From Leeuwenhoekiella aestuarii (GTDB lineage Bacteria; Bacteroidota; Bacteroidia; Flavobacteriales; Flavobacteriaceae): a DNA stretch of 64,000 nucleotides. The translations under genes and the position numbers were made by a program. Under the pieces are notes generated by a model. It saw only the letters and a list, made by a program, of their open reading frames with translations. It was not told the DNA's origin and made no database searches. Positions within the stretch are counted from its first letter, which is position 1. Each line of letters opens with the position of its first letter. The stretch spans positions 98,135-162,134 of the forward strand of contig NZ_QOVJ01000008.1 in the NCBI RefSeq assembly GCF_004104055.1. Reading direction: 5' to 3'. This document shows positions 50,957-59,676 of the stretch, one piece after another.

Positions 50957-51823
50957 ATGGCACAGTTAAACTGGCAAGACATATTTATAATAAATCGATT
51001 TTCAACTTCAAGATGGGATTCTGACTTTGATGATGATTTATACTTTCAGATAATTTTTATTGAAGACGGAAGCGGGAGAATAACTCTTGATGGAAAAGTT
51101 ACTGCTTTTAAAAGTCGTGATGTTTTTATTTTCAGTAAACAAGAAGTTCCTCAGATTAAAATTCATGAGACTACAACTTTTATAATATTTAAATTCACAG
51201 ACTTATTGTTTTCTAGTAAGATAAGCCTTCCTGATAAGCAATATTGGTTAAGGCGTAGTGAGTTTATACTTAATCACCCCAAGAGAAGATTTCAAGAAGC
51301 TCTGAAGTCAATAGAAGAGCGAGATCTGATCTGGAGAATTATCTTTTTTATACGTAAGGAAAATGCAAATAGAGAGCAATATCACTTGCAAATAATCGCT
51401 AATATGGTTAGTACACTCTTGAGTATATTAGCACGTAATATCACAGAAAACAATCCAGAAAGTAATACATACAGACAGTCTAAAAAAACGGAACGTATAG
51501 ATGAGATCTATGCTTATATTCGATATAACATATATGACTCAAGTATGCTTAAAATATCTGTTATTGCTAAGCATTTTCATATTACAAGTAGTACGTTGAG
51601 TAATTATTTCAAGAAAGAAACAGGGAATTCTCTTCATAATTACATTCTACTCTATAAACTTGAGATAGCTAAAGACAGACTTTTAAATTCAGAATTTACG
51701 GTATCTCAAATAGCGATACAATTAGGGTTTACAGATGAAAGTCATCTTACGCGTATTTTCAAAAAATATTGTAAAGCAACTCCTAAGCAATACAAAGATG
51801 CTCATGTAGCCACAGATAAATAG
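50957..51823 (+). CDS. AraC-family transcriptional regulator (2)
   Basis: 288 residues. N-terminal beta-rich sensor (FQIIFIEDGSGRITLDGKVTAFKSRDVFIFSKQEVPQI), a helical linker, and the C-terminal AraC domain: LKISVIAKHFHITSSTLSNYFKKETGNSLHNYILLYKLEIAKDRLL and FTVSQIAIQLGFTDESHLTRIFKKYCKATPKQYKD. It is only distantly related to AraC-1. No obvious target gene beside it. Convergent with the S1/P1 nuclease gene. Confidence 0.9.
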   Translation: MAQLNWQDIFIINRFSTSRWDSDFDDDLYFQIIFIEDGSGRITLDGKVTAFKSRDVFIFSKQEVPQIKIHETTTFIIFKFTDLLFSSKISLPDKQYWLRRSEFILNHPKRRFQEALKSIEERDLIWRIIFFIRKENANREQYHLQIIANMVSTLLSILARNITENNPESNTYRQSKKTERIDEIYAYIRYNIYDSSMLKISVIAKHFHITSSTLSNYFKKETGNSLHNYILLYKLEIAKDRLLNSEFTVSQIAIQLGFTDESHLTRIFKKYCKATPKQYKDAHVATDK

Positions 51824-51838
51824 CTATATAAATTAGAG

Positions 51839-51857
51839 ATTTGGTTTTTAACCAAAT
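51839..51857. terminator. Small hairpin between convergent genes
   Basis: ATTTGGTT-TTT-AACCAAAT, overlapping the S1/P1 stop codon (51848-51850). Weak. Confidence 0.4.
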
Positions 51858-52624
51858 AGTTCATTTAAAACAGCAGCAAGACGCACTCCTCCTTTTTGGA
51901 GTTGTTCTTGCACAATTTTTATATGATCTGCTTGATACCTGTAACTTAGCTTCTCTCCTATTTCAGCCGAATCATAAACCATTTCTGCCAGAGTTTGCCC
52001 TTCGGTTACCCAATCAAGAACACTTCCTTTAGTTAATTCTTTATATTGGTCTTTAGAAACTGAACCAAAATTTTCAGCAATCTCGCTATAAGACATCCCA
52101 TAACTTTCTAGCATTTTGGTATCCCAAAGTGAGTGTAAGTTGGTACCATCATTAAACCAACGCACCTGAAAGTCATTGCCTCCTTTGTCTTCAGCATGAC
52201 CTAAATGTAAGGGTTGATGCAAATCTCCAATAAAGTGCACTAACAGTTTAAGGTAAAAAACCTTATCACTCTTAGAAGTAGTTTTTGAGCTAAGAACCTC
52301 TTTACATTTCTCGATACCCATAACGATATCTCCGTATTTGTTATGCTCAGCTTCTGCATAAGAAAGACCTGGAGCTATGTTCACATAATGCCAACTACCA
52401 TATTTTCTATACGCATCATAACTTTTTATCTCGTCTGCATATGTAGAGATGACTACTAAAGTTTCTTCTCCCAGTAACTTTTCAAGTTCTCGCTGGGTTT
52501 TCTTATTTAAATAGTTTGTTGCAATTGCTGCAGTTGCACGATGCCCCTTACTTCCCCAGTCATCTGCTTTAACGATAACAGTACTCAAAACCAATAGTAA
52601 AAGGCTTAAAAATGTATTTCTCAT
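51848..52624 (-). CDS. Secreted S1/P1-type nuclease
   Basis: 258 residues. Signal peptide about 1-20 (ends VIVKA). The mature N-terminus DDWGSKGH supplies Trp23 and His28, ligands of the trinuclear zinc site. Further ligands are in WHYVNI, LLVHFIGDLHQPLHLGHAEDKGGND and NLHSLWD. All family metal motifs look intact. Secreted zinc-dependent nuclease of single-stranded DNA and RNA, possibly also a 3'-nucleotidase. It probably scavenges phosphate or nucleosides. Monocistronic. Confidence 0.93.
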   Translation of the reverse strand: MRNTFLSLLLLVLSTVIVKADDWGSKGHRATAAIATNYLNKKTQRELEKLLGEETLVVISTYADEIKSYDAYRKYGSWHYVNIAPGLSYAEAEHNKYGDIVMGIEKCKEVLSSKTTSKSDKVFYLKLLVHFIGDLHQPLHLGHAEDKGGNDFQVRWFNDGTNLHSLWDTKMLESYGMSYSEIAENFGSVSKDQYKELTKGSVLDWVTEGQTLAEMVYDSAEIGEKLSYRYQADHIKIVQEQLQKGGVRLAAVLNELFG

Positions 52625-52868
52625 CAGAATATTTTTGGCAAATTTAAACCTTTATAAGGCTTTAGAAACGTTATGGACAATCATTACAAAAAACCGTCAT
52701 ATATAACACTGAAAATAAAACAATTATGATTTAAAGATTTTTTAGCAAAACCTCGCGTTGTTATCTAAAACATTTAAGTTTAACTTACGTTTAAAAGAAC
52801 ACATTGGGTTGATTATCTTTATACCTTTGCGTTAGTTTTTACATAATAATATAAGAAGCAATTCTATT

Positions 52869-53366
52869 ATGAAATCTTTTAATGAAGTACAACGTTTTGA
52901 TCAATGGTGGCTGCGACTTTTACTAGTTGTTATTTTGGCTATTGCAGTAAGTCCTTTGGTTATGGACTGGGATACGTTAAAATTATCACGCTTTGAGATT
53001 GCATCTGTAGTATTGAGCATATTGGTTATTTTAGGCTTGTTTTTAGGATTCTGGTATATCTTTAAGCTAGAAACCACAATCAACGAAAAAGGCATTACCT
53101 ATAGATTTGTTCCCTTTCACATCAAATCAAGATTTAAATCCTGGAAAGAAATTAAAAGTGCTACAATAAGAAAATACCATCCTATACGTGAGTATGGAGG
53201 TTGGGGTTATCGCATTTCTTTTACTAAAAGGAAAGCTCTTACTACAAAAGGTAATAAAGGCATACAACTCATATTTAATGATGGAAATGAGTTGCTTTTA
53301 GGCACACAACAGCCTGAAAAAATCATGGAATTTTTCAAGAAGTACAACATCCCTCTCAAAAATTAA
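52869..53366 (+). CDS. Hypothetical membrane protein with PH-like domain
   Basis: 165 residues. Two membrane helices (about 16-32 and 42-65) and a soluble part with TTINEKGITYRFVPFHIKSRFKSWKEIKSATIRKYHPIREYGGWGYRISFTKRKALTTKGNKGIQLIF. The YGGWGxR and NKGIQL blocks are typical of a Bacteroidota family of membrane-bound PH-like proteins. 7 nt upstream of the alpha/beta hydrolase gene, so an operon. Function unknown. Confidence 0.75.
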   Translation: MKSFNEVQRFDQWWLRLLLVVILAIAVSPLVMDWDTLKLSRFEIASVVLSILVILGLFLGFWYIFKLETTINEKGITYRFVPFHIKSRFKSWKEIKSATIRKYHPIREYGGWGYRISFTKRKALTTKGNKGIQLIFNDGNELLLGTQQPEKIMEFFKKYNIPLKN

Positions 53367-53373
53367 ATCCGCT

Positions 53374-54291
53374 ATGCGTATAGCAGTTCTTCTGTGCTTT
53401 GTTCTTTTTAATGTTACGCTACATTCACAAAATTTATTAGAGTCTAACCTGAGGGTAAACAATCTCATTGCTGGTACGCTATTAGAAAAAAATAGTGAGT
53501 CAGATACGTTAGCGATTATTATTGCAGATTCTGGACCTACAGATCGAAACGGGAATCAGCGGAATGTGCAAAACAACAGTTTAAAGTTTTTAGCTGAAAA
53601 AATTACAGAGGAAGGTATTTCAACCTTTAGATATGATAAACGTTTAATCCCCTTAATTCGTCAAAATACACTTCAGGAAGAGCGTTTGCGCTTTGATGAC
53701 TTAGTAAATGATGCAGTGGCTGTTATCAGCTTTTTTAAAGATAAATATTCTTCAATTATCCTTATAGGACACGCTCAAGGATCTTTAATAGCGATGCTCG
53801 CTGCTCAAAAGATTGAAGTGACTAAAATAATTTCTATTGCCGGAATGGGAGAATCGATAGATCAGCTTATAATAGGTCAACTAGAATTGCAGGCACCGGG
53901 ACTTGTAGATAACGCAAAACAAGCATTTAAAGATCTAAAGGAAACCGGAAAGTCTAAAAATTACAGTCAGGGATTAGTTACAATTTTCAGGCCTTCTGTA
54001 CAACCTTTTATGAAAAGTTGGATAAATTATGACCCTTCAGAAATAATAACAGAACTAGACTTACCCATACTTCTCATTCAGGGAACTAAGAACTTGCAAA
54101 TTCCTCAGGAACAAGCAGAAATACTCAAAAGCGCAAAACCCGAAGCGCAATTAATTCTCATAAAAGATATGAATCACGTTCTCAAACAAATTGAAGGTGA
54201 TGACCTCGAAAATTCAAAGTCCTATAATGAACCCTACAGACCTGTTTCTTCAGAATTAATAAAAAATATCATTTCTTTTATAGATGAATAA
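53374..54291 (+). CDS. Alpha/beta hydrolase-fold protein, probably catalytically inactive
   Basis: 305 residues, with a signal peptide (about 1-18, LFNVTLHS). The fold is clear: IIIADSGPTDRNGNQ (oxyanion region), FRYDKRLIPL, the nucleophile elbow LIGHAQGSLIAML and LPILLIQGTKNLQIP, and NHVLKQ for the His. But the elbow G-H-x-x-G should carry Ser where Ala134 stands (GCT), and the acid expected in G-T-x-D is Asn240 (AAC). His268 is kept. Relatives in Bacteroidota have GHSEGS and GTxDxQV. Loss of two triad residues suggests a pseudoenzyme, perhaps a binding protein. Confidence 0.8.
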   Translation: MRIAVLLCFVLFNVTLHSQNLLESNLRVNNLIAGTLLEKNSESDTLAIIIADSGPTDRNGNQRNVQNNSLKFLAEKITEEGISTFRYDKRLIPLIRQNTLQEERLRFDDLVNDAVAVISFFKDKYSSIILIGHAQGSLIAMLAAQKIEVTKIISIAGMGESIDQLIIGQLELQAPGLVDNAKQAFKDLKETGKSKNYSQGLVTIFRPSVQPFMKSWINYDPSEIITELDLPILLIQGTKNLQIPQEQAEILKSAKPEAQLILIKDMNHVLKQIEGDDLENSKSYNEPYRPVSSELIKNIISFIDE

Positions 54292-54457
54292 CGAGCTTTT
54301 ACAGTTCTGGAAAAATACACCTAAGATCTAAAATCTATACATTTTTCAATTCAACAGCCTCATTTTAAATCATTTTCACAAAAGTCGTGCTAATGACCCG
54401 TTGTATTAGCTTTTAAAAAAGATTTTAGGCATATTTGCAGCACACAAAATATTTAAA

Positions 54458-55213
54458 ATGCGTACAAAATTAGCCCTTCTAAGCCTCATTGTATTATTCT
54501 TAGTAACAGCTTGCAGTAAAGAAGGAGACTTTAAATTAACAGGTAAAATAAACGGTCTAAAAAAAGGAACCATTTACCTTCAAAAAATCGAAGATACCAC
54601 ACTAGTTAATCTAGATAGTCTTGTGGTTGATGGCAACTCAGAATTTGAATTTATAACTGATTTGAAAGAACCTCAAATCGTGTATTTAACTTTAGACAAA
54701 GTAGATGCTTATGATTATGATGATCGTATCATGATTTTTGCTGAACCCGGCGAAATGACTCTAAATACTTCTTTAAAAAACTTTGAAAGTCAGGCGGCGA
54801 TCACCGGTTCTGAAAACCAGCTTAAATTAGACGAGTATACTAAAATTATCAGACGCTTTAATGACCAGAATTTAGATCTGATCAAAAAAACCTTTGAAGT
54901 ACGCAAAGAGGCAAATGAAGATTCTATTATTTACTACGACAATCAACTGCAAAATCTAACTAAGCGGAAATATCTATACACGGTTAATTTTGCTATAAAT
55001 AATAAGGATTATGAAGTTGCGCCCTACTTAGCAGTTTCTGAAATTTTTGACGCTAACGTAAAATATCTGGATACCATTTATAATTCTTTAAAACCAAAGA
55101 TTAAAAAATCTAAATACGGGAATGCTCTTAAAGGCTATATTAAAGAGCGTAAAAACGCAGAAAGTCAAACCACTAATACGGTTACAGACACTACCTATTC
55201 AGAAGATGATTAA
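54458..55213 (+). CDS. DUF4369-type lipoprotein
   Basis: 251 residues. Lipoprotein signal LFLVTAC (lipid Cys19). FKLTGKINGLKKGTIYLQKIEDTTLVNLDSLVVDGNSEFEF (about 25-66) is the DUF4369 beta domain that in longer proteins precedes a thioredoxin domain. Here no thioredoxin follows; the rest is helical and highly charged, ending in a Thr/Asp-rich tail. Probably outer-membrane or periplasmic. Role unknown. Followed by a 157-nt spacer. Confidence 0.85.
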   Translation: MRTKLALLSLIVLFLVTACSKEGDFKLTGKINGLKKGTIYLQKIEDTTLVNLDSLVVDGNSEFEFITDLKEPQIVYLTLDKVDAYDYDDRIMIFAEPGEMTLNTSLKNFESQAAITGSENQLKLDEYTKIIRRFNDQNLDLIKKTFEVRKEANEDSIIYYDNQLQNLTKRKYLYTVNFAINNKDYEVAPYLAVSEIFDANVKYLDTIYNSLKPKIKKSKYGNALKGYIKERKNAESQTTNTVTDTTYSEDD

Positions 55214-55312
55214 GAAGTAAATCACCTTGAGGTAAGCCGAATAAAACTCAAGGAAAGGCTTTCGATTTCGCTGCAAACTTCAGCTCTTAATTCTAAATAA
55301 AAATCTATAACT

Positions 55313-55348
55313 AAAAACGCCTCGTGTTTTAAAACACGAGGCGTTTTT
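55313..55348. terminator. Perfect 36-bp palindromic bidirectional terminator
   Basis: The arms are exact reverse complements (AAAAACGCCTCGTGTTTT and its complement). Serves the DUF4369 gene (plus) and the gene ending at 55371 (minus). Confidence 0.93.
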
Positions 55349-55370
55349 AATTCGCTTATTTTAAAAGATA

Positions 55371-55637
55371 CTATAGAGCGTTTACACGATCTATTAAAGC
55401 TTTACCACGCTCTTCTAATTCTGCGTTAACAGCTTTAAAATGTTTACTGCGGTTTTCAACTTTATTGTCATTAACCTTTGCGATTAAATCATCAAAAGTT
55501 GCGATAGCATCGTCTATAATCGCTTCAGACTTACTGTGATCTTCTTTTGGGTTAATTGCTTCCCAGATGTACACTGCATCGATTATATCTCCTAAAACGA
55601 AGTTTATGTCTTTTTTGAGGTCTCTAATATTTGCCAT
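55371..55637 (-). CDS. Conserved small helical protein, unknown
   Basis: 88 residues from the ATG at 55637 (MANIRDLKKDINFVLGDI); the upstream ATG at 55655 overlaps the promoter region. All-helical, charged, no signal. On the minus strand TACTTTTG at 55660-55653 fits a -7 box. Similar short proteins occur in many Flavobacteriaceae, but I cannot name a function. Next to manA on the same strand. Confidence 0.75.
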   Translation of the reverse strand: MANIRDLKKDINFVLGDIIDAVYIWEAINPKEDHSKSEAIIDDAIATFDDLIAKVNDNKVENRSKHFKAVNAELEERGKALIDRVNAL

Positions 55638-55679
55638 AATATAAATTTTGCGCAAAAGTACGCTTAATTATCTCAGCTG

Positions 55680-56648
55680 TTATAGATAAACTTCTAGAAT
55701 CTCACAATTATCAGCCTCTAAATGAACCGCTTTGTTTGCAGCAGGAATTAATAAGGTTTCACCTGATGAGAGCTTGTCATTTGTTATTCCATCTGAAAAA
55801 CTAAGGCTACCCGAAACTACAATGATTATCGTGAAGGAGTCTGTTCTTTCTACAGTATAAGCTTGTTCTTGAATATTTACCCATTCCGTTTTAAAATAGG
55901 TATGATGCTTAACAATCTGAGCCTCGTTTTTAGCACTGCGATCATAATCCAATTTAAAATCTTGAGTGGTTTCAAAGTCTAAAACCTCTCGAGATTCTTT
56001 AACGTGTAAGTCACGTAAGTTACCATCATCATCCTTGCGGTTGTAATCGTAAACGCGATAAGTAACATCTGATGTTTGTTGAATTTCAGCCAATAAAACA
56101 CCACCACCTATAGCGTGAATGCGACCTGCATTTATAAAAAAAGAATCTCCTTCTTCTACCACGTGCTCATCCATCACTTCTTCAATAGTAAGATTATCTA
56201 TACGCTCATCATACTCTTCTTTTGTGATTTTTGTATTGAAACCTACTGTTAGCTTTGCACCTTCATCGGCCTGCATAATGTACCACATTTCGGTTTTACC
56301 TACTCCCGTAGGTGAAGTTGCGTCAGTAGGATGCACCTGGATAGAAAGATCACTGGCAGCATCAATAAACTTTATAAGTAATGGAAAATGAGGCCCAAAA
56401 ACGTTATAAACCTTTTTACCTAAAAGTCCCTCAGGGTCTGAAACAATAGCTTCATTTAAAGTTTTTCCTGCTAAGGCTCCTTCTTTCACAATACTTTGCC
56501 CTTCTTCAAGATCTGCGATCTCCCAGCTCTCTCCCACTTTTGCAGTTGCATTATCTCCTTTTCCGAAGATTTCATGTAGCTTTTGACCTCCCCAAATTTT
56601 CTCTTTAAGAACAGGTCTAAATGTTAATGGATATACAGAATTGCTCAT
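55680..56648 (-). CDS. manA: Mannose-6-phosphate isomerase, class I
   Basis: Interconverts mannose 6-phosphate and fructose 6-phosphate, supplying GDP-mannose or GDP-fucose pathways for glycans. Started at 56648 (322 residues, MSNSVYPLTFRPVLKEKIWGGQKL). Zinc-cupin motifs: LIKFIDAASDLSIQVHPTD, GKTEMWYIMQADEGA, DSFFINAGRIHAIGGGVLLAEIQQTSDVTYRVYDYNR. Shorter than enteric ManA, typical of the Firmicutes/Bacteroidota type. Not next to the sugar locus at the left edge. Confidence 0.93.
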   Translation of the reverse strand: MSNSVYPLTFRPVLKEKIWGGQKLHEIFGKGDNATAKVGESWEIADLEEGQSIVKEGALAGKTLNEAIVSDPEGLLGKKVYNVFGPHFPLLIKFIDAASDLSIQVHPTDATSPTGVGKTEMWYIMQADEGAKLTVGFNTKITKEEYDERIDNLTIEEVMDEHVVEEGDSFFINAGRIHAIGGGVLLAEIQQTSDVTYRVYDYNRKDDDGNLRDLHVKESREVLDFETTQDFKLDYDRSAKNEAQIVKHHTYFKTEWVNIQEQAYTVERTDSFTIIIVVSGSLSFSDGITNDKLSSGETLLIPAANKAVHLEADNCEILEVYL

Positions 56649-56727
56649 AATTTTTACAATAGCCACAAAGGCGTTTTATGATTAATGATTTTTATTTTTT
56701 GATTTTAATTATAAATGCATCAAAATT

Positions 56728-57138
56728 TTACTGACCGCTATAGCTTACAAAATTTCGCGGAGTTTCATAAAGTGTCACTTCAATATCAAATTCAGCTCCT
56801 ATTTTTTTTCTCATTTTAGTATAGATAACCACACATATATTTTCTGCAGTAGGATTTAACTCCGCAAATTCCGGAACGTCTAAATTGAGGTTTTTATGAT
56901 CAAAAGGGTCTTCTACTTCAGACTTGATGATATCTTTTAAGATTTTAAGGTCTATTACAAAACCAGTCTCAATATCTATTTCTCCGGTTACAGCAACTAT
57001 AAGTTCATAATTATGACCGTGGTAGTTGGGATAGCTACATTTGCCAAAAACATCTAAATTCTTAGCATCATCCCAGTCTGACCTGTAGAGCCTGTGAGCA
57101 GCATTAAAATGAGCTTTGCGACTTACGGTTACTCTCAT
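56728..57138 (-). CDS. queD: 6-carboxytetrahydropterin synthase (QueD/PTPS family)
   Basis: 136 residues. Zinc-binding His residues in KAHFNAAHRL and YHGHNYELIV, catalytic Cys in GKCSYPNYHGHNY, and GFVIDLKILKDIIKSEV plus FDHKNLNLDVPEF and NPTAENICVVIY. Converts dihydroneopterin triphosphate towards queuosine (or tetrahydropterin). Its start overlaps the idi stop by 4 nt, so it is coupled to idi. Confidence 0.93.
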   Translation of the reverse strand: MRVTVSRKAHFNAAHRLYRSDWDDAKNLDVFGKCSYPNYHGHNYELIVAVTGEIDIETGFVIDLKILKDIIKSEVEDPFDHKNLNLDVPEFAELNPTAENICVVIYTKMRKKIGAEFDIEVTLYETPRNFVSYSGQ

Positions 57139-57653
57139 TGTGCTATATGATTGTAAAACTTTTCAAAAATGATTTTAAACCACTCGGTATAAATCTCAGG
57201 ATGAACATTCATATCTTCTTTTATAGCTTCTAGGGACATCCACTTCCATGAAGCCACTTCATCTGGATTTAAGTTTGGCTCGCCTTCAAAATTACCTAGT
57301 AAAATATGGTCAAACTCGTGTTCTGTAAGACCGTTATCAAAAGGAGCTTTATAAATGAAAGAGATACTTTCTTCCAAGTCTACAGTAAAACCCATTTCTT
57401 CCATCAGACGTCTTCTACCAGCCTCTATATTAGACTCTCCTTCACGTTGATGACTACAGCAAGTATTTGTCCATAAACCTGGTGAATGATATTTGTGAAG
57501 TGCTCGTTGTTGAATCATCAATTCTTTTTTGCTGTTGAAAACAAATACAGAAAAAGCCCGATGCAATAAGGCTTTTTCATGAGCCTCTATTTTTGGCATC
57601 AAACCTATTTGCTGATCATTTTCATCAACGAGAATCACTAATTCTTCTTTCAT
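57135..57653 (-). CDS. idi: Isopentenyl-diphosphate delta-isomerase type 1
   Basis: Interconverts IPP and DMAPP for isoprenoids. 172 residues. Nudix-like fold with VDENDQQIGLMPKIEAHEKALLHRAFSVFVF, QQRALHKYHSPGLWTNTCCSHQREGE (active-site Cys in NTCCSH), RRRLMEEMGF and EHEFDHILLG (Glu/His metal ligands). Upstream partner of queD and separated from the OmpA gene by a terminator at 57704-57732. Confidence 0.95.
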   Translation of the reverse strand: MKEELVILVDENDQQIGLMPKIEAHEKALLHRAFSVFVFNSKKELMIQQRALHKYHSPGLWTNTCCSHQREGESNIEAGRRRLMEEMGFTVDLEESISFIYKAPFDNGLTEHEFDHILLGNFEGEPNLNPDEVASWKWMSLEAIKEDMNVHPEIYTEWFKIIFEKFYNHIAQ

Positions 57654-57703
57654 AAACTATTTTTGACTGTAAATGTACAAATACCTTAAAGCCTTAACAA
57701 TAG

Positions 57704-57732
57704 AAAAAGCCTTCAAAATTAGAAGGCTTTTT
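57704..57732 (-). terminator. Terminator of the OmpA-SprF-adhesin operon
   Basis: Stem AAAAAGCCTTC/GAAGGCTTTTT, 26 nt beyond the end of the OmpA-family gene on the minus strand. Confidence 0.88.
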
Positions 57733-57757
57733 AGGGTTTGTGTTATGTAGATGCGCA

Positions 57758-59662
57758 TTAATAACCTTGCACGATAAATTCACTACGTCTGTTAAGCTGA
57801 TGTTCTTCTTCGGTACAGTTCACTCCATTGCTACATTTGTTAAGCAATTGTGTTTCTCCATAACCACGACCAGTTAATCGATCTCTAGAGATCCCGTTTG
57901 CTACCAGATATTCTATTGTAGATTTATTACGTCGTTCTGAAAGTGCTAAGTTATAAGCATCATTACCTCGACTATCAGTATGTGAACGTACGTCAATACT
58001 AATTTCGGGTAACTCTTTCATATACTTAACAATTATATCGAGTTCAGCAGCGGCATCAGGGCGTATAAATGATTTGTCAAAATCAAAATAAATCGGTTTT
58101 ATAAACTTTCCAAGATCAATTTTTATACGCTCTAGTTCTATTACTAATCCAACCTCGGTTGACTCTTCAGGAATTTCTACCATTTTCTCTGCGGTAGTAT
58201 ATCCTTCCATTGCTGCACGAGCAAGGTAATTCTCGCCACACTCAGGTTCTTCATAAATAAAAGTAGCATCTGGCACTATTGCTTCTCCTGAAACTAAAAG
58301 CTCGTTTTCTAAATCTCGTATTCCAACTAAAGCTCCATTTAATGGTTCTTTAGTTTCTTTATCAATAACATTTACGGTTAAAATACTTTCACAAGCTTTG
58401 CGTATAAAGCTATAAATGTCATCATCTAACGGATCGTTAGCCCTGTTAGATGCAAAAAAACCGTTGCCTGAGTCTGTATCATAGATAAACGTAAAATCGT
58501 CTTTTATACTATTTATAGGTTCGCCGATATTTGAAAGTTCATTTTTCTCAAAATCGTATACATAAACATCAAGACCTCCCAATCCTCCTCTACCATCGGT
58601 AGAAAAATAGAGCTTACCATTTTTACCTACGAACGGAAAGGTTTCTCGGCCGGGAGTATTTATAGTTCCTCCCAAATTTTCAACATCTCCAAAGCTACCA
58701 TCCTCGTTTAGATCCACTTTCCATAAATCAGATTCCCCTAATGTTCCCGGGCGATCTGAAGCAAAGTATAGAACCTTACCGTCTGGAGATATTGACGGGT
58801 GTGCTGTAGAAAAACTATTATCGTTAAATGGAAGTTCAACCACATTACCAAAAGTATCTCCTGACCCTTTTGTTGCTTTATAAAGTTTAAGTTTATTCGT
58901 TTTATTGCTATCTGAACGATACTGATCTGCTGTAAAGTTGTTTCGTGTAAAATATAATGCTGTTCCATCAGGAGATAGGGTTGCTGTACTCTCGTGAAAC
59001 TCTGTATTGACAGGGCCCTTTAATTTTTCTGCTAAATTAACCTGACCAGTATCATCAATAGTACCTACATATAGGTCCAAAAACGGCTGATTGTTCCATT
59101 TATGTATTCGCGTTGTAAAGGTTCCTGTATCACGAGTTGAAGCAAAAAGCAATCGCTCTCCATAAAAAGCAGGAGCAAAATCTGAATAACCTGCTGCATT
59201 GACATTTAACTTGTTTATCGTATAATTCTGCCTTTCAGAACGAATTTTCTTAATTGTATTGGGATCATAATACGATTCACCAGAAGCATCCATAAGCTCC
59301 TGATAGCGTTCAATCATTTTGTCAGATTCATCATATTGCTCTACAGCTCTAAGCGCCTGAGCATATCTAAAATATTGATCCGGAGTTACAGATTCAGTAT
59401 ATTTTTCTACAAGCTTATCATACCAAGATACTGCTTCAGTATAATCTGCATTATAGTAAAAACTATCCCCAAGTTTAGAGAACAGGTCGGCTGACTCATA
59501 ACCACTTTCTGCTACTCTTAAGTAAATCTTCTGAGAGTCAACAAAAGCATATTGATTAAACTTCTTATTCCCTTTAGCTACTTCACGCTCCTGAGCTACT
59601 ACTACCTGAGAAGCATTAAGCACAAATACCAAAAGAAAAATACCATAATATCTTAGATTCAT
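57758..59662 (-). CDS. OmpA-family protein with TPR and PD40 repeats
   Basis: 634 residues. Signal peptide (about 1-23, VVVAQ). TPR-like helices at about 28-120 (SADLFSKLGDSFYYNADYTEAVSWYDKLVEKY). A PD40/WD40-like propeller at about 150-400 (repeated PDGTALYFTRNN, PDGKVLYFASDR, KNGKLYFSTDGRGGLGG). A carboxypeptidase-like sandwich at about 415-500. A C-terminal OmpA domain at about 520-630 (IYFDFDKSFIRPDAAAELDIIVKYM, RSHTDSRGNDAYNLALSERRNKSTIEYL). This is the protein usually found with PorP/SprF and giant adhesins. It anchors the complex to peptidoglycan. Confidence 0.92.
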   Translation of the reverse strand: MNLRYYGIFLLVFVLNASQVVVAQEREVAKGNKKFNQYAFVDSQKIYLRVAESGYESADLFSKLGDSFYYNADYTEAVSWYDKLVEKYTESVTPDQYFRYAQALRAVEQYDESDKMIERYQELMDASGESYYDPNTIKKIRSERQNYTINKLNVNAAGYSDFAPAFYGERLLFASTRDTGTFTTRIHKWNNQPFLDLYVGTIDDTGQVNLAEKLKGPVNTEFHESTATLSPDGTALYFTRNNFTADQYRSDSNKTNKLKLYKATKGSGDTFGNVVELPFNDNSFSTAHPSISPDGKVLYFASDRPGTLGESDLWKVDLNEDGSFGDVENLGGTINTPGRETFPFVGKNGKLYFSTDGRGGLGGLDVYVYDFEKNELSNIGEPINSIKDDFTFIYDTDSGNGFFASNRANDPLDDDIYSFIRKACESILTVNVIDKETKEPLNGALVGIRDLENELLVSGEAIVPDATFIYEEPECGENYLARAAMEGYTTAEKMVEIPEESTEVGLVIELERIKIDLGKFIKPIYFDFDKSFIRPDAAAELDIIVKYMKELPEISIDVRSHTDSRGNDAYNLALSERRNKSTIEYLVANGISRDRLTGRGYGETQLLNKCSNGVNCTEEEHQLNRRSEFIVQGY

Positions 59663-59676
59663 AGGGGTATGTTTTA

